Notes under the pieces: generated by a model
Databases searched by the model: none
Told to the model about the DNA's origin: nothing
What the model saw: only the letters and a program-made list of their open reading frames with translations
Shown here: piece by piece, positions 26,480 through 35,109 of the stretch
Numbering within the stretch: the first letter of the stretch is position 1
Layout of the letters: each line of letters opens with the position of its first letter
Made by a program: the position numbers and the translations under genes
From: Paenibacillus stellifer
GTDB taxonomy: Bacteria > Bacillota > Bacilli > Paenibacillales > Paenibacillaceae
NCBI RefSeq assembly: GCF_000758685.1
Contig: NZ_CP009286.1
Location: 464,501-528,500, forward strand
Length of the DNA stretch: 64,000 nucleotides
Direction of reading: 5' to 3'

Positions 26480-26535
26480 GCAACCAAAACGGGGATGTCA
26501 GGGAAGAAAACCTAAAAAATGGGGGAGTGTTGAAG

Positions 26536-27657
26536 ATGAAAAAAGGATGGAGAAAAGGATTGCTGACGGGAGTCGCGCTGCTGCTTACGACGGGGCTTGC
26601 GGCTTGCGGCGGAAACAATTCAGAGAACGGCGCATCGGCATCGGCCAAGGCTTCCGCGGGTGCGGCCAGCGCGGCTCCTGCGGCATCGGCGGCGGCGTCG
26701 ACAGCTCCGGTCTCGAAGGATCCGGTAGAGCTGCTGAACGTATCCTATGACCCAACGCGCGAACTGTACGAAAGCTACAACAAAGCCTTCTCGGCTTATT
26801 GGGAGAAAGAACACGGACAAAAAGTAACGATCAAGCAGTCGCATGGCGGTTCCGGCAAGCAGAGCCGTTCCGTTCAGGACGGACTGGAAGCCGACGTAGT
26901 GACGCTGGCGCTGGGATATGATATCGACGCCCTGGAGAAGGCCGGACTGATCAACTCGGGCTGGCAGAGCAAATACGATCACAACAGTTCGCCTTACACC
27001 TCGACCATCGTGTTCCTGGTCCGCAAGGGAAATCCGAAAGGCATCAAGGACTGGTCGGATCTGCTGAAGGATGATGTGCAGGTCATTACGCCGAATCCGA
27101 AGACCTCGGGCGGAGCCCGCTGGAACTTCCTGGCGGCATGGGGCTACGCGCTGGATCATAACAACAATGACGAAGCTAAAGCCCAGGAATTCGTCAAGAA
27201 CCTGTATACGCATGTGCCTGTGCTGGACAGCGGAGCTCGCGGATCGACTACAACCTTCGTGGAACGGGGGCTTGGAGACGTGCTGATCGCCTGGGAGAAC
27301 GAAGCTTATCTCTCGGTGAACGAGCTTGGCAAGGATAAGTTTGATATCGTCTATCCGTCGGAGAGCATTTTGGCGGAGCCGCCGGTAGCCGTCGTCGATA
27401 AGGTGGTCGACAAGAAGGGCACACGCGAGGTCGCGGAAGCTTATCTGAAATACCTGTACAGCGAAGAAGGCCAGAAAATCGCGGCCGAGAACTACTACCG
27501 TCCGACGCTGGACAGCGTAAAGGAAGAATACAAATCCAAGTTCCCGGAAATCAAGCTGTTCACGCTGGCTGACAAATTCGGAACCTGGAAGGAAACGCAG
27601 GAGAAGTTCTTTAACGACGGCGGTGTCTTCGACAAGATCTACGTTCCCGGCAAGTAA
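26536..27657 (+). CDS. sbp: Sulfate/thiosulfate-binding lipoprotein
   Basis: A 373-residue ABC substrate-binding protein. The signal peptide ends in LAAC (Cys about 20), followed by a Ser/Ala-rich tether. Family blocks: [35 protein letters not shown] (oxyanion-binding helix dipole), [12 protein letters not shown], and [14 protein letters not shown]. These are diagnostic of Sbp/CysP. An ATG 41 codons upstream is in frame, but that stretch contains the leader terminator; I choose the ATG at 26536, which directly precedes the KK-type signal peptide. It delivers sulfate to the CysT/CysW channel encoded next. Confidence 0.93.
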   Translation: MKKGWRKGLLTGVALLLTTGLAACGGNNSENGASASAKASAGAASAAPAASAAASTAPVSKDPVELLNVSYDPTRELYESYNKAFSAYWEKEHGQKVTIKQSHGGSGKQSRSVQDGLEADVVTLALGYDIDALEKAGLINSGWQSKYDHNSSPYTSTIVFLVRKGNPKGIKDWSDLLKDDVQVITPNPKTSGGARWNFLAAWGYALDHNNNDEAKAQEFVKNLYTHVPVLDSGARGSTTTFVERGLGDVLIAWENEAYLSVNELGKDKFDIVYPSESILAEPPVAVVDKVVDKKGTREVAEAYLKYLYSEEGQKIAAENYYRPTLDSVKEEYKSKFPEIKLFTLADKFGTWKETQEKFFNDGGVFDKIYVPGK

Positions 27658-27755
27658 GACGCAGGGACAATTGGTTGAGGACAAGATCGCGGGCGGTATG
27701 GGAAGCTGATCGGCCGACGGTTGCCGAAGGCGCAAGGAAAGGATGAACGAATGCC

Positions 27756-28592
27756 ATGAATGTCACTGCCAAAACGGTCCGGCGCGGCACGCTGCCGGGA
27801 TTCGGACTCACGATGGGCTATACGGTTCTGTATTTGAGTCTCGTTGTACTGATCCCACTGGCGGCGCTGCTGTTCAATTCCACGGGACTGACGCTGTCGA
27901 AGCTATGGGACGTGGCGACAGACCCCCGGGTGCTGGCCTCTTACCGGGTCAGCCTATCGACGGCTGCCGCCGCGGCCCTGGCCGACGGAGTGCTGGGCCT
28001 GCTCCTGGCCTGGGTGCTGGCGCGCTACCGCTTCCCGGGCAAGCGGATCTTCGACGCCCTGATCGACCTGCCGTTCGCGCTGCCGACGGCGGTCGCGGGC
28101 GTGTCGCTGACGGCGCTCTATTCCGCCAACGGCTGGATCGGCTCGAGGCTTGAGCCGCTAGGCCTCAAGATTGCTTATACGCCGCTTGGCATTACACTGG
28201 CATTGATGTTCATCGGCATTCCGTTCGTCGTGCGCACCGTTCAGCCCGTGCTGGAGGACATGGAGAGAGACACGGAGGAGGCAGCGGCCACGCTCGGTGC
28301 GGGACGCTGGCGGATCTTCCGCAAGGTGATCCTGCCGGAGCTGATTCCGCCGCTGCTCACCGGATTCGCGCTGGCCTTCGCCAGAGGAATCGGCGAATAC
28401 GGCTCCGTCGTGTTCATCTCGGGAAATATGCCGATGCGCACGGAAATTGCGCCGCTGCTCATTATGTCGAAGCTGGAGCAGTACGATTACGCCGGAGCGA
28501 CGGCGGTAGCGATGCTTCTGCTGCTGATTTCCTTCTTGATGATTCTGGTCATTAATCTGCTGCAGCGCTGGGCGCATAACCGTTCAAGATGA
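27756..28592 (+). CDS. cysT: Sulfate ABC transporter permease CysT
   Basis: A 278-residue permease with six membrane helices and the EAA loop ([28 protein letters not shown]) that contacts the ATPase. Similarity over the whole length to CysT/CysU is clear ([49 protein letters not shown]). Spacing from AAGGAAAGGA to the ATG is long, so initiation may be weak. It lies 98 bases after sbp and 19 before cysW. Confidence 0.93.
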   Translation: MNVTAKTVRRGTLPGFGLTMGYTVLYLSLVVLIPLAALLFNSTGLTLSKLWDVATDPRVLASYRVSLSTAAAAALADGVLGLLLAWVLARYRFPGKRIFDALIDLPFALPTAVAGVSLTALYSANGWIGSRLEPLGLKIAYTPLGITLALMFIGIPFVVRTVQPVLEDMERDTEEAAATLGAGRWRIFRKVILPELIPPLLTGFALAFARGIGEYGSVVFISGNMPMRTEIAPLLIMSKLEQYDYAGATAVAMLLLLISFLMILVINLLQRWAHNRSR

Positions 28593-28611
28593 CAGGGGAG
28601 GAGGAATAATC

Positions 28612-29472
28612 ATGGCAGGAACTGTACCGCTTCGCGCTTCGCGGGGCGAAGCCCGCGTCTCTTCCGCTGCAAGCGAATCGTCGGCGGTGAAATGGCTGCT
28701 GATCGGGGCGGCGGGACTGGTGCTGATCTGGCTGATCGTGCTGCCGCTCATTCTGGTGCTCACCGAAGCGCTGAAGCAGGGCTGGGACGTATACTGGGCC
28801 GCTCTGAAAGATCCGGACGCAGCCTCCGCCTTGAAGATGACGCTGCTAGTCGCCGGCATTACGGTGCCGCTGAACACGGTATTCGGCGTGGTGGCGGCCT
28901 GGGCGGTCACCAAATTCAAATTTCGCGGCAAGGGACTGCTTATCACGCTGATCGACCTTCCCTTTGCCGTATCGCCGGTCATCGGCGGCCTGATCTTTGT
29001 TCTCGTCTTCGGCGCCCACGGCTGGTTCGGTCCATGGCTTGCCGCTCATGACATTAAGATCGTATTCGCACTGCCGGGCATTGTGCTGGCCACGCTGTTT
29101 GTGACGTTTCCATTCGTAGCCCGGGAATTGATTCCTCTGATGGAGGACCAGGGAACGCAGGAGGAGGAAGCGGCGCTGACGCTGGGAGCCAGAGGCTGGC
29201 AAATATTCTTCCGCGTAACGCTGCCGAATATCAAATGGGGCCTCCTGTACGGCATTATTCTGTGCAACGCCCGGGCCATGGGCGAATTCGGCGCCGTTTC
29301 GGTCGTCTCGGGCCATATCCGGGGAGAGACGAACACGCTGCCGCTGCATGTTGAAATTCTGTACAACGAGTACCAGTTCTCGGCCTCTTTTGCCGTCGCT
29401 TCTCTGCTGCTGTTGCTGGCGCTGGTGACGATGCTGATCAAAAGCTGGCTGGAGCGGAAAAATCTCAAGTAA
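28612..29472 (+). CDS. cysW: Sulfate ABC transporter permease CysW
   Basis: A 286-residue permease pairing with CysT. It has an N-terminal extension of about 20 residues, six helices, EAA loop [24 protein letters not shown], and the CysW-typical [41 protein letters not shown] precedes the ATG. The operon ends here: no cysA ATPase gene follows, so the motor must be encoded elsewhere or shared. Confidence 0.93.
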   Translation: MAGTVPLRASRGEARVSSAASESSAVKWLLIGAAGLVLIWLIVLPLILVLTEALKQGWDVYWAALKDPDAASALKMTLLVAGITVPLNTVFGVVAAWAVTKFKFRGKGLLITLIDLPFAVSPVIGGLIFVLVFGAHGWFGPWLAAHDIKIVFALPGIVLATLFVTFPFVARELIPLMEDQGTQEEEAALTLGARGWQIFFRVTLPNIKWGLLYGIILCNARAMGEFGAVSVVSGHIRGETNTLPLHVEILYNEYQFSASFAVASLLLLLALVTMLIKSWLERKNLK

Positions 29473-29486
29473 GAGCCTACTGCATA

Positions 29487-29577
29487 ATTCCATGGAGCGG
29501 TTTCAAACCGTCAATGGCAATATAGAGATTAGAATGGCTGTATCTGTCTCTATATTGCACCATGGAATCTTTATTTT
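29487..29577 (+). other. Nested hairpins after cysW (branched RNA structure or terminator)
   Basis: ATTCCATGG (29487-29495) pairs with CCATGGAAT (29560-29568). Inside lie two separate hairpins: CGGTTT-C-AAACCG (29499-29511) and the perfect 12-base pair GCAATATAGAGA / TCTCTATATTGC (29517-29558). Together they form a three-way junction followed by CTTTATTTTT. It probably ends the cys operon, but is more elaborate than a simple terminator. Confidence 0.6.
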
Positions 29578-29618
29578 TCGAATCATGCAAAATGCTGGTG
29601 AGCAAGTATACTTTGATA

Positions 29619-29647
29619 TTGACAGAAAAAAGGCATCGTGCTAACTT
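29619..29647 (+). promoter_or_regulatory. Promoter of the yezD-like gene
   Basis: TTGACA (29619-29624), a 17-base spacer and TAACTT (29642-29647). AGTATAC occurs on both sides (about 29606 and 29657), which could be an operator. Confidence 0.5.
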
Positions 29648-29732
29648 AAATCATAGTATACAACTTGGAAATCAAGGTTTTACGGTGACGGAAATCATAT
29701 CCGCTGTGTTAAGAAAGAGGGAGGCTTAAAGC

Positions 29733-29948
29733 ATGGCTAAACCGCTGAAGGTAGACGGGATTTGGCTCGAGAGAATTGCGGGGCTGTTGGACGACATGGA
29801 ATTCGGTTCTCTGCACATCGTAGTCCATGAGGGTCAGATTGTGCAGATGGAACGTACGGAGCGTAAGCGGTTCGAGAATACCCCTGCTAGGCACAGCGGG
29901 GATGCCGGAGGACGGCGTCAAGACGCTCGCGCCGCTGGAAGAGGATAG
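29733..29948 (+). CDS. YezD-family (DUF2292) small protein, C-terminus possibly frameshifted
   Basis: A 71-residue protein whose first about 48 residues match the DUF2292 pattern (LERIAGLLDDMEFGSLHIVVHEGQIVQMERTERKRF). Family members are small and often lie beside sulfur-assimilation genes, as here behind sbp-cysT-cysW. The last about 23 residues are Arg/Gly-rich with rare-looking codons. From about 29880 the other frame reads more naturally (IPLLGTAGMPEDGVKTLAPL, then acidic residues and a stop at about 29953), suggesting a single-base indel or read error. Function is unknown. Confidence 0.75.
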   Translation: MAKPLKVDGIWLERIAGLLDDMEFGSLHIVVHEGQIVQMERTERKRFENTPARHSGDAGGRRQDARAAGRG

Positions 29949-30064
29949 CTAGCGTAACGGATTCATTTCTGCAATCATACCCTTACTCATAACCTGCTCG
30001 TAATCCTATCTATGGTATTTATATACCGGACGCAGAAGACCGTCATGCATGCCGTCTCGAAAGA

Positions 30065-30103
30065 AGCGGCCCATTCCGAAACTTTCGGAAGGGCCGCTTT
30101 TTT
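30065..30103. terminator. Bidirectional terminator
   Basis: AGCGGCCC/GGGCCGCT with inner TTCCGAAA/TTTCGGAA and TTTTTT on the plus side; the minus side also ends in T-rich sequence. It serves yezD and the convergent membrane protein gene. Confidence 0.85.
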
Positions 30104-30126
30104 CGTTGCAGCCGGAATCCGGCCGT

Positions 30127-30435
30127 TTAATAACGGGGCGTCCGGCGCGACCCGGACAAACCTTCGATAAGCAGGACGAGCGCGGTGATTCCGTGCATGA
30201 TCCAGCCGACAATCGGAATGAAAGCGATAATCGAGGTGATGACGCCGAGGACGTTGCCGGCAACCCGACCGCGCTCATTGTACAGAACGGCGATGGCAAC
30301 GGCATGCAGCAGAAAGGCGACTCCGAGCGGAATCCAGGCATTGGCGACCACAAAGGCGCCGCCGATGATCGGGAGAGCCAAAAAGGCCTCGTAAGCAAAA
30401 GTCCCCCATTTAAACAATTTCCCCAGTGATGACAT
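30127..30435 (-). CDS. Small conserved membrane protein
   Basis: A 102-residue protein with three or four hydrophobic segments (FLALPIIGGAFVVANAW, VAFLLHAVAIAVLY, VLGVITSIIAFIPIVGWIMHGITALVLLI) and a basic C-terminal tail. I start at the ATG at 30435 (GGAAGG upstream) instead of an ATG 13 codons earlier. The helix spacing resembles small envelope proteins common in Bacilli, but I do not recognise a named family. Confidence 0.75.
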   Translation of the reverse strand: MSSLGKLFKWGTFAYEAFLALPIIGGAFVVANAWIPLGVAFLLHAVAIAVLYNERGRVAGNVLGVITSIIAFIPIVGWIMHGITALVLLIEGLSGSRRTPRY

Positions 30436-30613
30436 CGTTTCACAACCTTCCTTTTTCTGGTGCCTGCAGGGCACTGTTGTATACTATTCCATAGAAACCG
30501 CCGTGGAACAAGGGCATTGGCGGGTTCGCACCGCAGCGTCCCCTTATTCATCCGTTTGGCGAAATGGGTAATATTTTCGTGTGAATACTACTTCGGTCTT
30601 GAGGGGGCGCACT

Positions 30614-31336
30614 ATGGACTATGGTTTAATTACGCTTAAACTGGCGACCGGTTTCATCGGACTGTGGATCTTGACGCGGCTGCTCGGTAAGAAGGAAATA
30701 TCCCAGCTGACGCCTTTTGACTTCGTATCATCCCTGATGCTGAGCGAGATTGTGGGCAATACCGTGTACCAGAAGGATGTGAAATATCTTCATCTGCTCT
30801 ACGGGCTGCTGCTCTGGGGCTTTTTGTCCTATTTATTTGAAAAAATCACCCAGCATGCCAAACGGTTCCGCTCTCCTCTTGAAGGCGCCAGCTCGATTCT
30901 GATCTGTGACGGCAAAATTGATATGAAGGAGATGAAACGCAACCGGATCGACTTCGGCCAGCTTCGGATGATGCTGCGGCAGAAGGATATTTTCGCAGTG
31001 GAAGAAGTCGCTTATGCTATATTTGAAAAGAACGGATCGCTCAGCGTGCTGAAGAAGCCGGAATTTGAGGTTCCCGCCAAGGGAGAGCTCGGCATGGAGC
31101 GGGAAGAGGCAGGCTTCGTCTATTCGCTTGTGGAAGAAGGCGATATTCTGGAGGACAACCTCCGGAAGATCGGCAGGGACCGGGTCTGGCTCGAAAGCGG
31201 CCTGCGGGATGGAGGCTACCGCGACGTGAAGGCGCTGAATTATGTGGAGTGGAGCAGGAAGGACGGCTTCTTTGTGCTCGAAAGCTGGGAGAGCGGGGGG
31301 CGGCAGAAGTTGGGAAGCGACGCGACGGGCGATTAA
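30614..31336 (+). CDS. DUF421 (YetF/YrbG-type) membrane protein
   Basis: A 240-residue protein: three N-terminal membrane helices (to about 80) and a cytosolic DUF421 domain. Typical blocks are LGKKEISQLTPFDFVSSLMLSEIVGN, LICDGKIDMKEMKRNRI and the duplicated YAIFEKNGSLSVLKKPE. Bacillus relatives are spore- or stress-associated membrane proteins of unknown action. GAGGGGG precedes the ATG at 30614; a start 11 codons earlier has no site. Confidence 0.88.
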   Translation: MDYGLITLKLATGFIGLWILTRLLGKKEISQLTPFDFVSSLMLSEIVGNTVYQKDVKYLHLLYGLLLWGFLSYLFEKITQHAKRFRSPLEGASSILICDGKIDMKEMKRNRIDFGQLRMMLRQKDIFAVEEVAYAIFEKNGSLSVLKKPEFEVPAKGELGMEREEAGFVYSLVEEGDILEDNLRKIGRDRVWLESGLRDGGYRDVKALNYVEWSRKDGFFVLESWESGGRQKLGSDATGD

Positions 31337-31391
31337 GACTGGTGATTATGCAGGAACCTTGCGGTTCTGTCCGCCATGCCGCCATGTATTC

Positions 31392-31455
31392 GATAAGTCA
31401 TGTATTAGATAGATCATGGACTGGATAAATCATTAACTGGATAAATTAGGATAAT
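31392..31455. repeat. Tandem repeat, 16-bp unit, four copies
   Basis: GATAAGTCATGTATTA, GATAGATCATGGACTG, GATAAATCATTAACTG and GATAAATTAGGATAAT follow without gaps. The array ends about 60 bases before the oxidoreductase gene; the last unit contains a GATAAT that could serve as -10. Confidence 0.75.
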
Positions 31456-31515
31456 AGAGCTGGGGTTACCCGGCTCAGCGAGATATCGAAATCGATAGAA
31501 AGCGGGGATTCTCAT

Positions 31516-32148
31516 ATGAAAATCGTACTGTTCGGCGCATCCGGCACTATCGGCCGCGCCATTCTGGCGGAAGCACTGAAGCGGAAGCATGAAGTTACGG
31601 CGGCGGTCCGCCGCCCCGAATCGCTGGACGTTCAGCATAACGGTCTATTGACGCTGCCAGCCGATCTGCTGAGACCTGAGGAAGTAGCCTCGGCTGCGTC
31701 CGGACATGAGGCGGCGATCAGCGCCTATGGTCCGGCGTTCGGAGCGGAAGGGGAGCTGCTGGAGGTTGCCCGCTCGCTGACGGAGGGGCTGAAGAAAGCC
31801 GGAGTCTCCAGGCTCATCGTAGTCGGAGGAGCGGGCAGCCTGAAGAACGACGACGGCGAGCGGCTGATGGATGCGGAGGATTTCCCGGAGGAAATCCGTC
31901 CTCTGGCCGCGGCTCATGCCGACGCCTACGAGATTTACGCCAAGTCGGGACTGGAGTATACGTATGCCAGTCCGGCGGCGTTTATCTCGCCGGGGCGGCG
32001 GACGGGACAATTCCGCATCGGCCTTGACCGGCTTGTCGTAGATGAGAACGGCCGAAGCGAAATCAGCACGGAGGACTATGCGGCGGCCATTATCGACGAG
32101 GTGGAGGAGGGCAACTTTATCGGGGCCCGCTTCACGGTGGGTTATTGA
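31516..32148 (+). CDS. NAD(P)-binding oxidoreductase (atypical SDR, YwnB-like)
   Basis: A 210-residue Rossmann protein: FGASGTIGRAI at the start (GxxGxxG variant), RLIVVGGAGSL in the middle, then YTYASPAAFISPG. This matches NAD(P)H-binding atypical short-chain dehydrogenases such as YwnB, which lack a full YxxxK catalytic pair and have unknown substrates. The AAAGCGGGG site is 10 bases before the ATG. Confidence 0.87.
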   Translation: MKIVLFGASGTIGRAILAEALKRKHEVTAAVRRPESLDVQHNGLLTLPADLLRPEEVASAASGHEAAISAYGPAFGAEGELLEVARSLTEGLKKAGVSRLIVVGGAGSLKNDDGERLMDAEDFPEEIRPLAAAHADAYEIYAKSGLEYTYASPAAFISPGRRTGQFRIGLDRLVVDENGRSEISTEDYAAAIIDEVEEGNFIGARFTVGY

Positions 32149-32278
32149 TTCGCACCGGCTTCGGGATACCGTTAATGGGCTGAACCTTTCAGGGAGTCAA
32201 CTATTATCAACGTTAACCGGGCCGGCAGCAGAAGATTCTGCAGATGGTCAAGAACAGGCGAGAGGAAGGGACAAGGTC

Positions 32279-34087
32279 ATGCATGTGGTAACAGCGGAGG
32301 AGATGCGGCGTCTGGACCGCATCACGATCGAGCGGCTGGGCATCCCGGCGGTCGCTCTGATGGAGAACGCCGGACGCGCAATCGCGGAGGAAGTCATCGG
32401 GCTGTGCCGCAGGCGGCGGGGCGGCTTGTCCGGGGGGATGCGCGCCGTCCAGAGCGGCGGAATGACCGGGAATGAACCGGGAGCTGCGTTCCCGGCGGCG
32501 GGAACCGGTCAGGCTGACGTTCACGGATACGGACGGACAGGCGTATGGCCCGCCGGAGGAGCAGCGATTTCCGGTTCGGGAGAACGACCGGGGAGCGCAC
32601 GCTGGAGCGGAGCCTGTGATGGATGGGCGGCAGGAGCCGGTGGATTCCCGCCGCAGCTATCCATCAGCGGGGATGCCGCGCTGACGCTGGAGCATGCCGG
32701 AGGCGAGCGCTGGCTCGTGCTCGTCGGCAAGGGCAACAACGGCGGCGACGGACTGGTCGCCGCCCGGTATCTCAGCGAGGCGGGCATCGCCGTCTCGCTG
32801 CTGTACGCGGTCCCGCCGGAGTCGCTGACCGGCGAGGCCGCCCTGCAGCGCGACGCCGCTGCGGCCATGGGACTGCCCGCCGCCGTGTACGGCGACGGCT
32901 TGTCCGGCATGGCCGGGTACACCGGCATCGTGGACGCGCTGCTCGGCACGGGCTCCGCGGGTGCGCCGCGCGGAGCCTACGCGGAGCTGATCTCGGCCGC
33001 CAATGACAGCGGCCTGTCGATCGTCTCCGCGGATATCCCGAGCGGGCTGAACGCCGACACGGGAGAGACGCATGATCCCTGCATCCGGGCGGCGCTCACC
33101 GTCTGTCTGGCCTTTCTGAAGCAGGGGCTGCTTCAGTATCCGGGAGCCGGAGCGGCGGGTGAAATCATCGTCCGCTCGATCGGCATACCCGCCATGCTGG
33201 CACGCGGGGAGGGGCTCTCCGCCTTCTGGCTCTCGCCTTCCGTGCTGGAAGGCGAGCTGGGCGTCGACGTGAGCCGCCGCCGGGAGCCGGACGGGCATAA
33301 GGGAACCTACGGCCATGTGCTGGTCGCCGCCGGAAGCCTGCCCATGAGCGGAGCCGGTCTGATATCGGCCCGGGCGACCCTTCGGGCGGGCTGCGGGCTG
33401 ACGACCTGGGCGGCGCCGGGCCGGCTGCTGCCGCTTCTCGTCGGCGCCGCGCCCGAGCTGATGCTGGCTGACGCCGGGGGAGAGGCGGACGGCACCTGGA
33501 ATGCCGCATCGGCCGGAGAAGTGGTCCGGCTCGCGGCGAAGCGCGACGTGCTGGCTGTCGGTCCCGGCATCGGCCGTTTTGAAGGAGACAAGGAATGGCT
33601 TAAGAGAATTTGGGAGGAGACGGATTGTCCGCTGGTGGTGGACGCCGATGGTCTCAATATTTTGTCGGAGTGTCCATACGGCAGCTGGAAGAAGCGTCCG
33701 GCTCCTGTTATTCTGACTCCCCATCCCGGCGAGATGGCCCGGCTGGCGGGAATGAAGAACGCCGAGGTCCAGCGGGACCGGATCGGCCTTGCGCGTGCGT
33801 ACGCCCGGGAGCATGGCGTTACATTGGTGCTGAAGGGAGCGCACACCGTCATCGCCGGTCCGGAAGGGCGAATCTTTATCAATACGACCGGTCACCCCGG
33901 GATGGCCACCGGCGGCGCGGGCGACGGCCTGACCGGCATCATCGCCGGTCTGCTCGCCCAGGGGCTGAGCGGCCTTCAGGCTGCGGCCTTCGGTGTCTAT
34001 CTGCATGGCCGGGCGGGCGAACGGGCGGCGCTAATGCGCGGCGATCCATCGGCTGTCACGGCCACCGACATTGTCGAAGCCCTTTGA
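32279..34087 (+). CDS. nnr: Bifunctional NAD(P)H-hydrate epimerase / ADP-dependent dehydratase (Nnr)
   Basis: A 602-residue repair enzyme for damaged NAD(P)H. The N-terminal epimerase domain (YjeF_N/NnrE) has VTAEEMRRLDRITIE, LMENAGRAIAEEV, VGKGNNGGDGLVAARYL and SADIPSGLNADTGE. The C-terminal kinase-like dehydratase (NnrD) has GHKGTYGHVLVAAGS, GPGIGR, VVDADGLNIL, LTPHPGEMARL, LKGAHTVIAGP and TGHPGMATGGAGDGLTGIIAGLLAQG. It is about 80-100 residues longer than usual because of a Gly-rich stretch (about 45-135) inserted before the phosphate loop of the epimerase domain. AGAGGAAGGG precedes the ATG. Confidence 0.92.
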   Translation: MHVVTAEEMRRLDRITIERLGIPAVALMENAGRAIAEEVIGLCRRRRGGLSGGMRAVQSGGMTGNEPGAAFPAAGTGQADVHGYGRTGVWPAGGAAISGSGERPGSARWSGACDGWAAGAGGFPPQLSISGDAALTLEHAGGERWLVLVGKGNNGGDGLVAARYLSEAGIAVSLLYAVPPESLTGEAALQRDAAAAMGLPAAVYGDGLSGMAGYTGIVDALLGTGSAGAPRGAYAELISAANDSGLSIVSADIPSGLNADTGETHDPCIRAALTVCLAFLKQGLLQYPGAGAAGEIIVRSIGIPAMLARGEGLSAFWLSPSVLEGELGVDVSRRREPDGHKGTYGHVLVAAGSLPMSGAGLISARATLRAGCGLTTWAAPGRLLPLLVGAAPELMLADAGGEADGTWNAASAGEVVRLAAKRDVLAVGPGIGRFEGDKEWLKRIWEETDCPLVVDADGLNILSECPYGSWKKRPAPVILTPHPGEMARLAGMKNAEVQRDRIGLARAYAREHGVTLVLKGAHTVIAGPEGRIFINTTGHPGMATGGAGDGLTGIIAGLLAQGLSGLQAAAFGVYLHGRAGERAALMRGDPSAVTATDIVEAL

Positions 34088-34118
34088 GCGGGCGGAGGCA
34101 GGAATTTCAGGCTGCGTT

Positions 34119-34583
34119 CTAGAACAGAAGCAGGACCAACAGCGGAACGAACAGGGCGAACACGGGCAGCAGGCCGGGGATTCGTTCTCCGGCGAGCTGG
34201 GCCGCGCGGAACAGCAGCAGCACGCCAATTCCGAACAGGGCTGCGGCTACCCAGCCTCTTCCCTGATCATGGGCGAGCCAGAGTCCCGCAGCGAATCCGG
34301 CGATCGCGTAGACCGCCGCAACCGCGCCGGCGGGCTGCGCTTGGGACTGCCGCAGGGCGTCCAGCAGCCGCAGCATCCCGTCCGCCAGCAGGGAGACGGT
34401 AAGCGCGTAGGCGTATACATTATAGGCCGGCGTGGCAAGCCAGCCAGTGACGGGACGTGCGGCAGCCAGGCTGAGCAGGGCCAGCACTGTGAAGACGAGG
34501 CCGGAAGCGGCCAGCTTGGTCAGAGCGTACATGCCCGCCTTCAGGCGGACGGATGGAACATTGTCGTTCGTGATGGATTTCAT
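34119..34583 (-). CDS. Integral membrane protein of unknown function
   Basis: A 154-residue protein with four or five Ala/Leu/Val-rich helices (FTVLALLSLAAA, AYALTVSLLADGMLRLLDAL, GAVAAVYAIAGFAAGLWLA, WVAAALFGIGVLLLFRAA, LPVFALFVPLLVLLLF). GGGGTG precedes the ATG. No named family is recognised. Confidence 0.7.
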   Translation of the reverse strand: MKSITNDNVPSVRLKAGMYALTKLAASGLVFTVLALLSLAAARPVTGWLATPAYNVYAYALTVSLLADGMLRLLDALRQSQAQPAGAVAAVYAIAGFAAGLWLAHDQGRGWVAAALFGIGVLLLFRAAQLAGERIPGLLPVFALFVPLLVLLLF

Positions 34584-34593
34584 GGGAACACCC

Positions 34594-34704
34594 CTTAATT
34601 GATACTATTACTCCTCCGTTGACATGGATGCGGGCGCCCGTGACATAGCTGGGATCCTGGCATGCGGGATAGAGGCAAGCATCCTCCGGTTCACAGGGCT
34701 TGGC
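34594..34704 (-). pseudogene. Remnant of a short-chain dehydrogenase C-terminus
   Basis: One frame reads KPCEPEDACLYPACQDPSYV then TGARIHVNGGVIVSI. This parallels the usual SDR ending (G-P-EPEDVA..FLASD..SYVTG..I.VNGG). Nothing upstream continues the enzyme, and the frame runs on without a stop into the membrane protein gene. I read it as a decayed fragment of about 37 codons. Confidence 0.55.
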
Positions 34705-35096
34705 CCCCTGTCCGTTACCGCTGTCATTCGCCGGTGGCCAGCGCTGCCTTGCTTATCAGCTTGCCGCTGTCCCTAAACCCTTAGGTATTCGCGCACTGGT
34801 AAAGGTCATCAGCGGTTCGGGAACGGGCTGGCGGTCCTGCTGCCCCGGAGAAAATGTGACAGACTGCTGATGGCACACCTTTTTTTGATCAAAAAATAAG
34901 GGTTTATGAGCTTGGCGCTTTAAATTGGCCTTATATACTTCCCGGCAAACCCTCGTCGTCTGCAAGACGCCGCCAGGCGATTATCCTGGGCAATACGGGT
35001 TAGGCGGGATTCATGGGCAATCCTCCTGTAAGGGGGAGTTGGATGCTATATGACTATGCATTCGCCCGGTAAGGGGTGATTGGACTTGGAAAATGT
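34705..35096. other. Intergenic region without recognised gene
   Basis: About 390 bases. Several short imperfect inverted repeats are present (for example TTTTTTTGATCAAAAAATAA near 34880) but no convincing coding frame, RNA motif or promoter. Confidence 0.5.
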
Positions 35097-35105
35097 GGGG
35101 GGGGG
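35097..35105 (+). repeat. G9 homopolymer at the GNAT start
   Basis: Nine consecutive G residues end four bases before the ATG at 35110. They may serve as the ribosome binding site or, if translation starts at the TTGs at 35080 or 35086, lie inside the coding frame. Confidence 0.9.
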
Positions 35106-35109
35106 ACGA

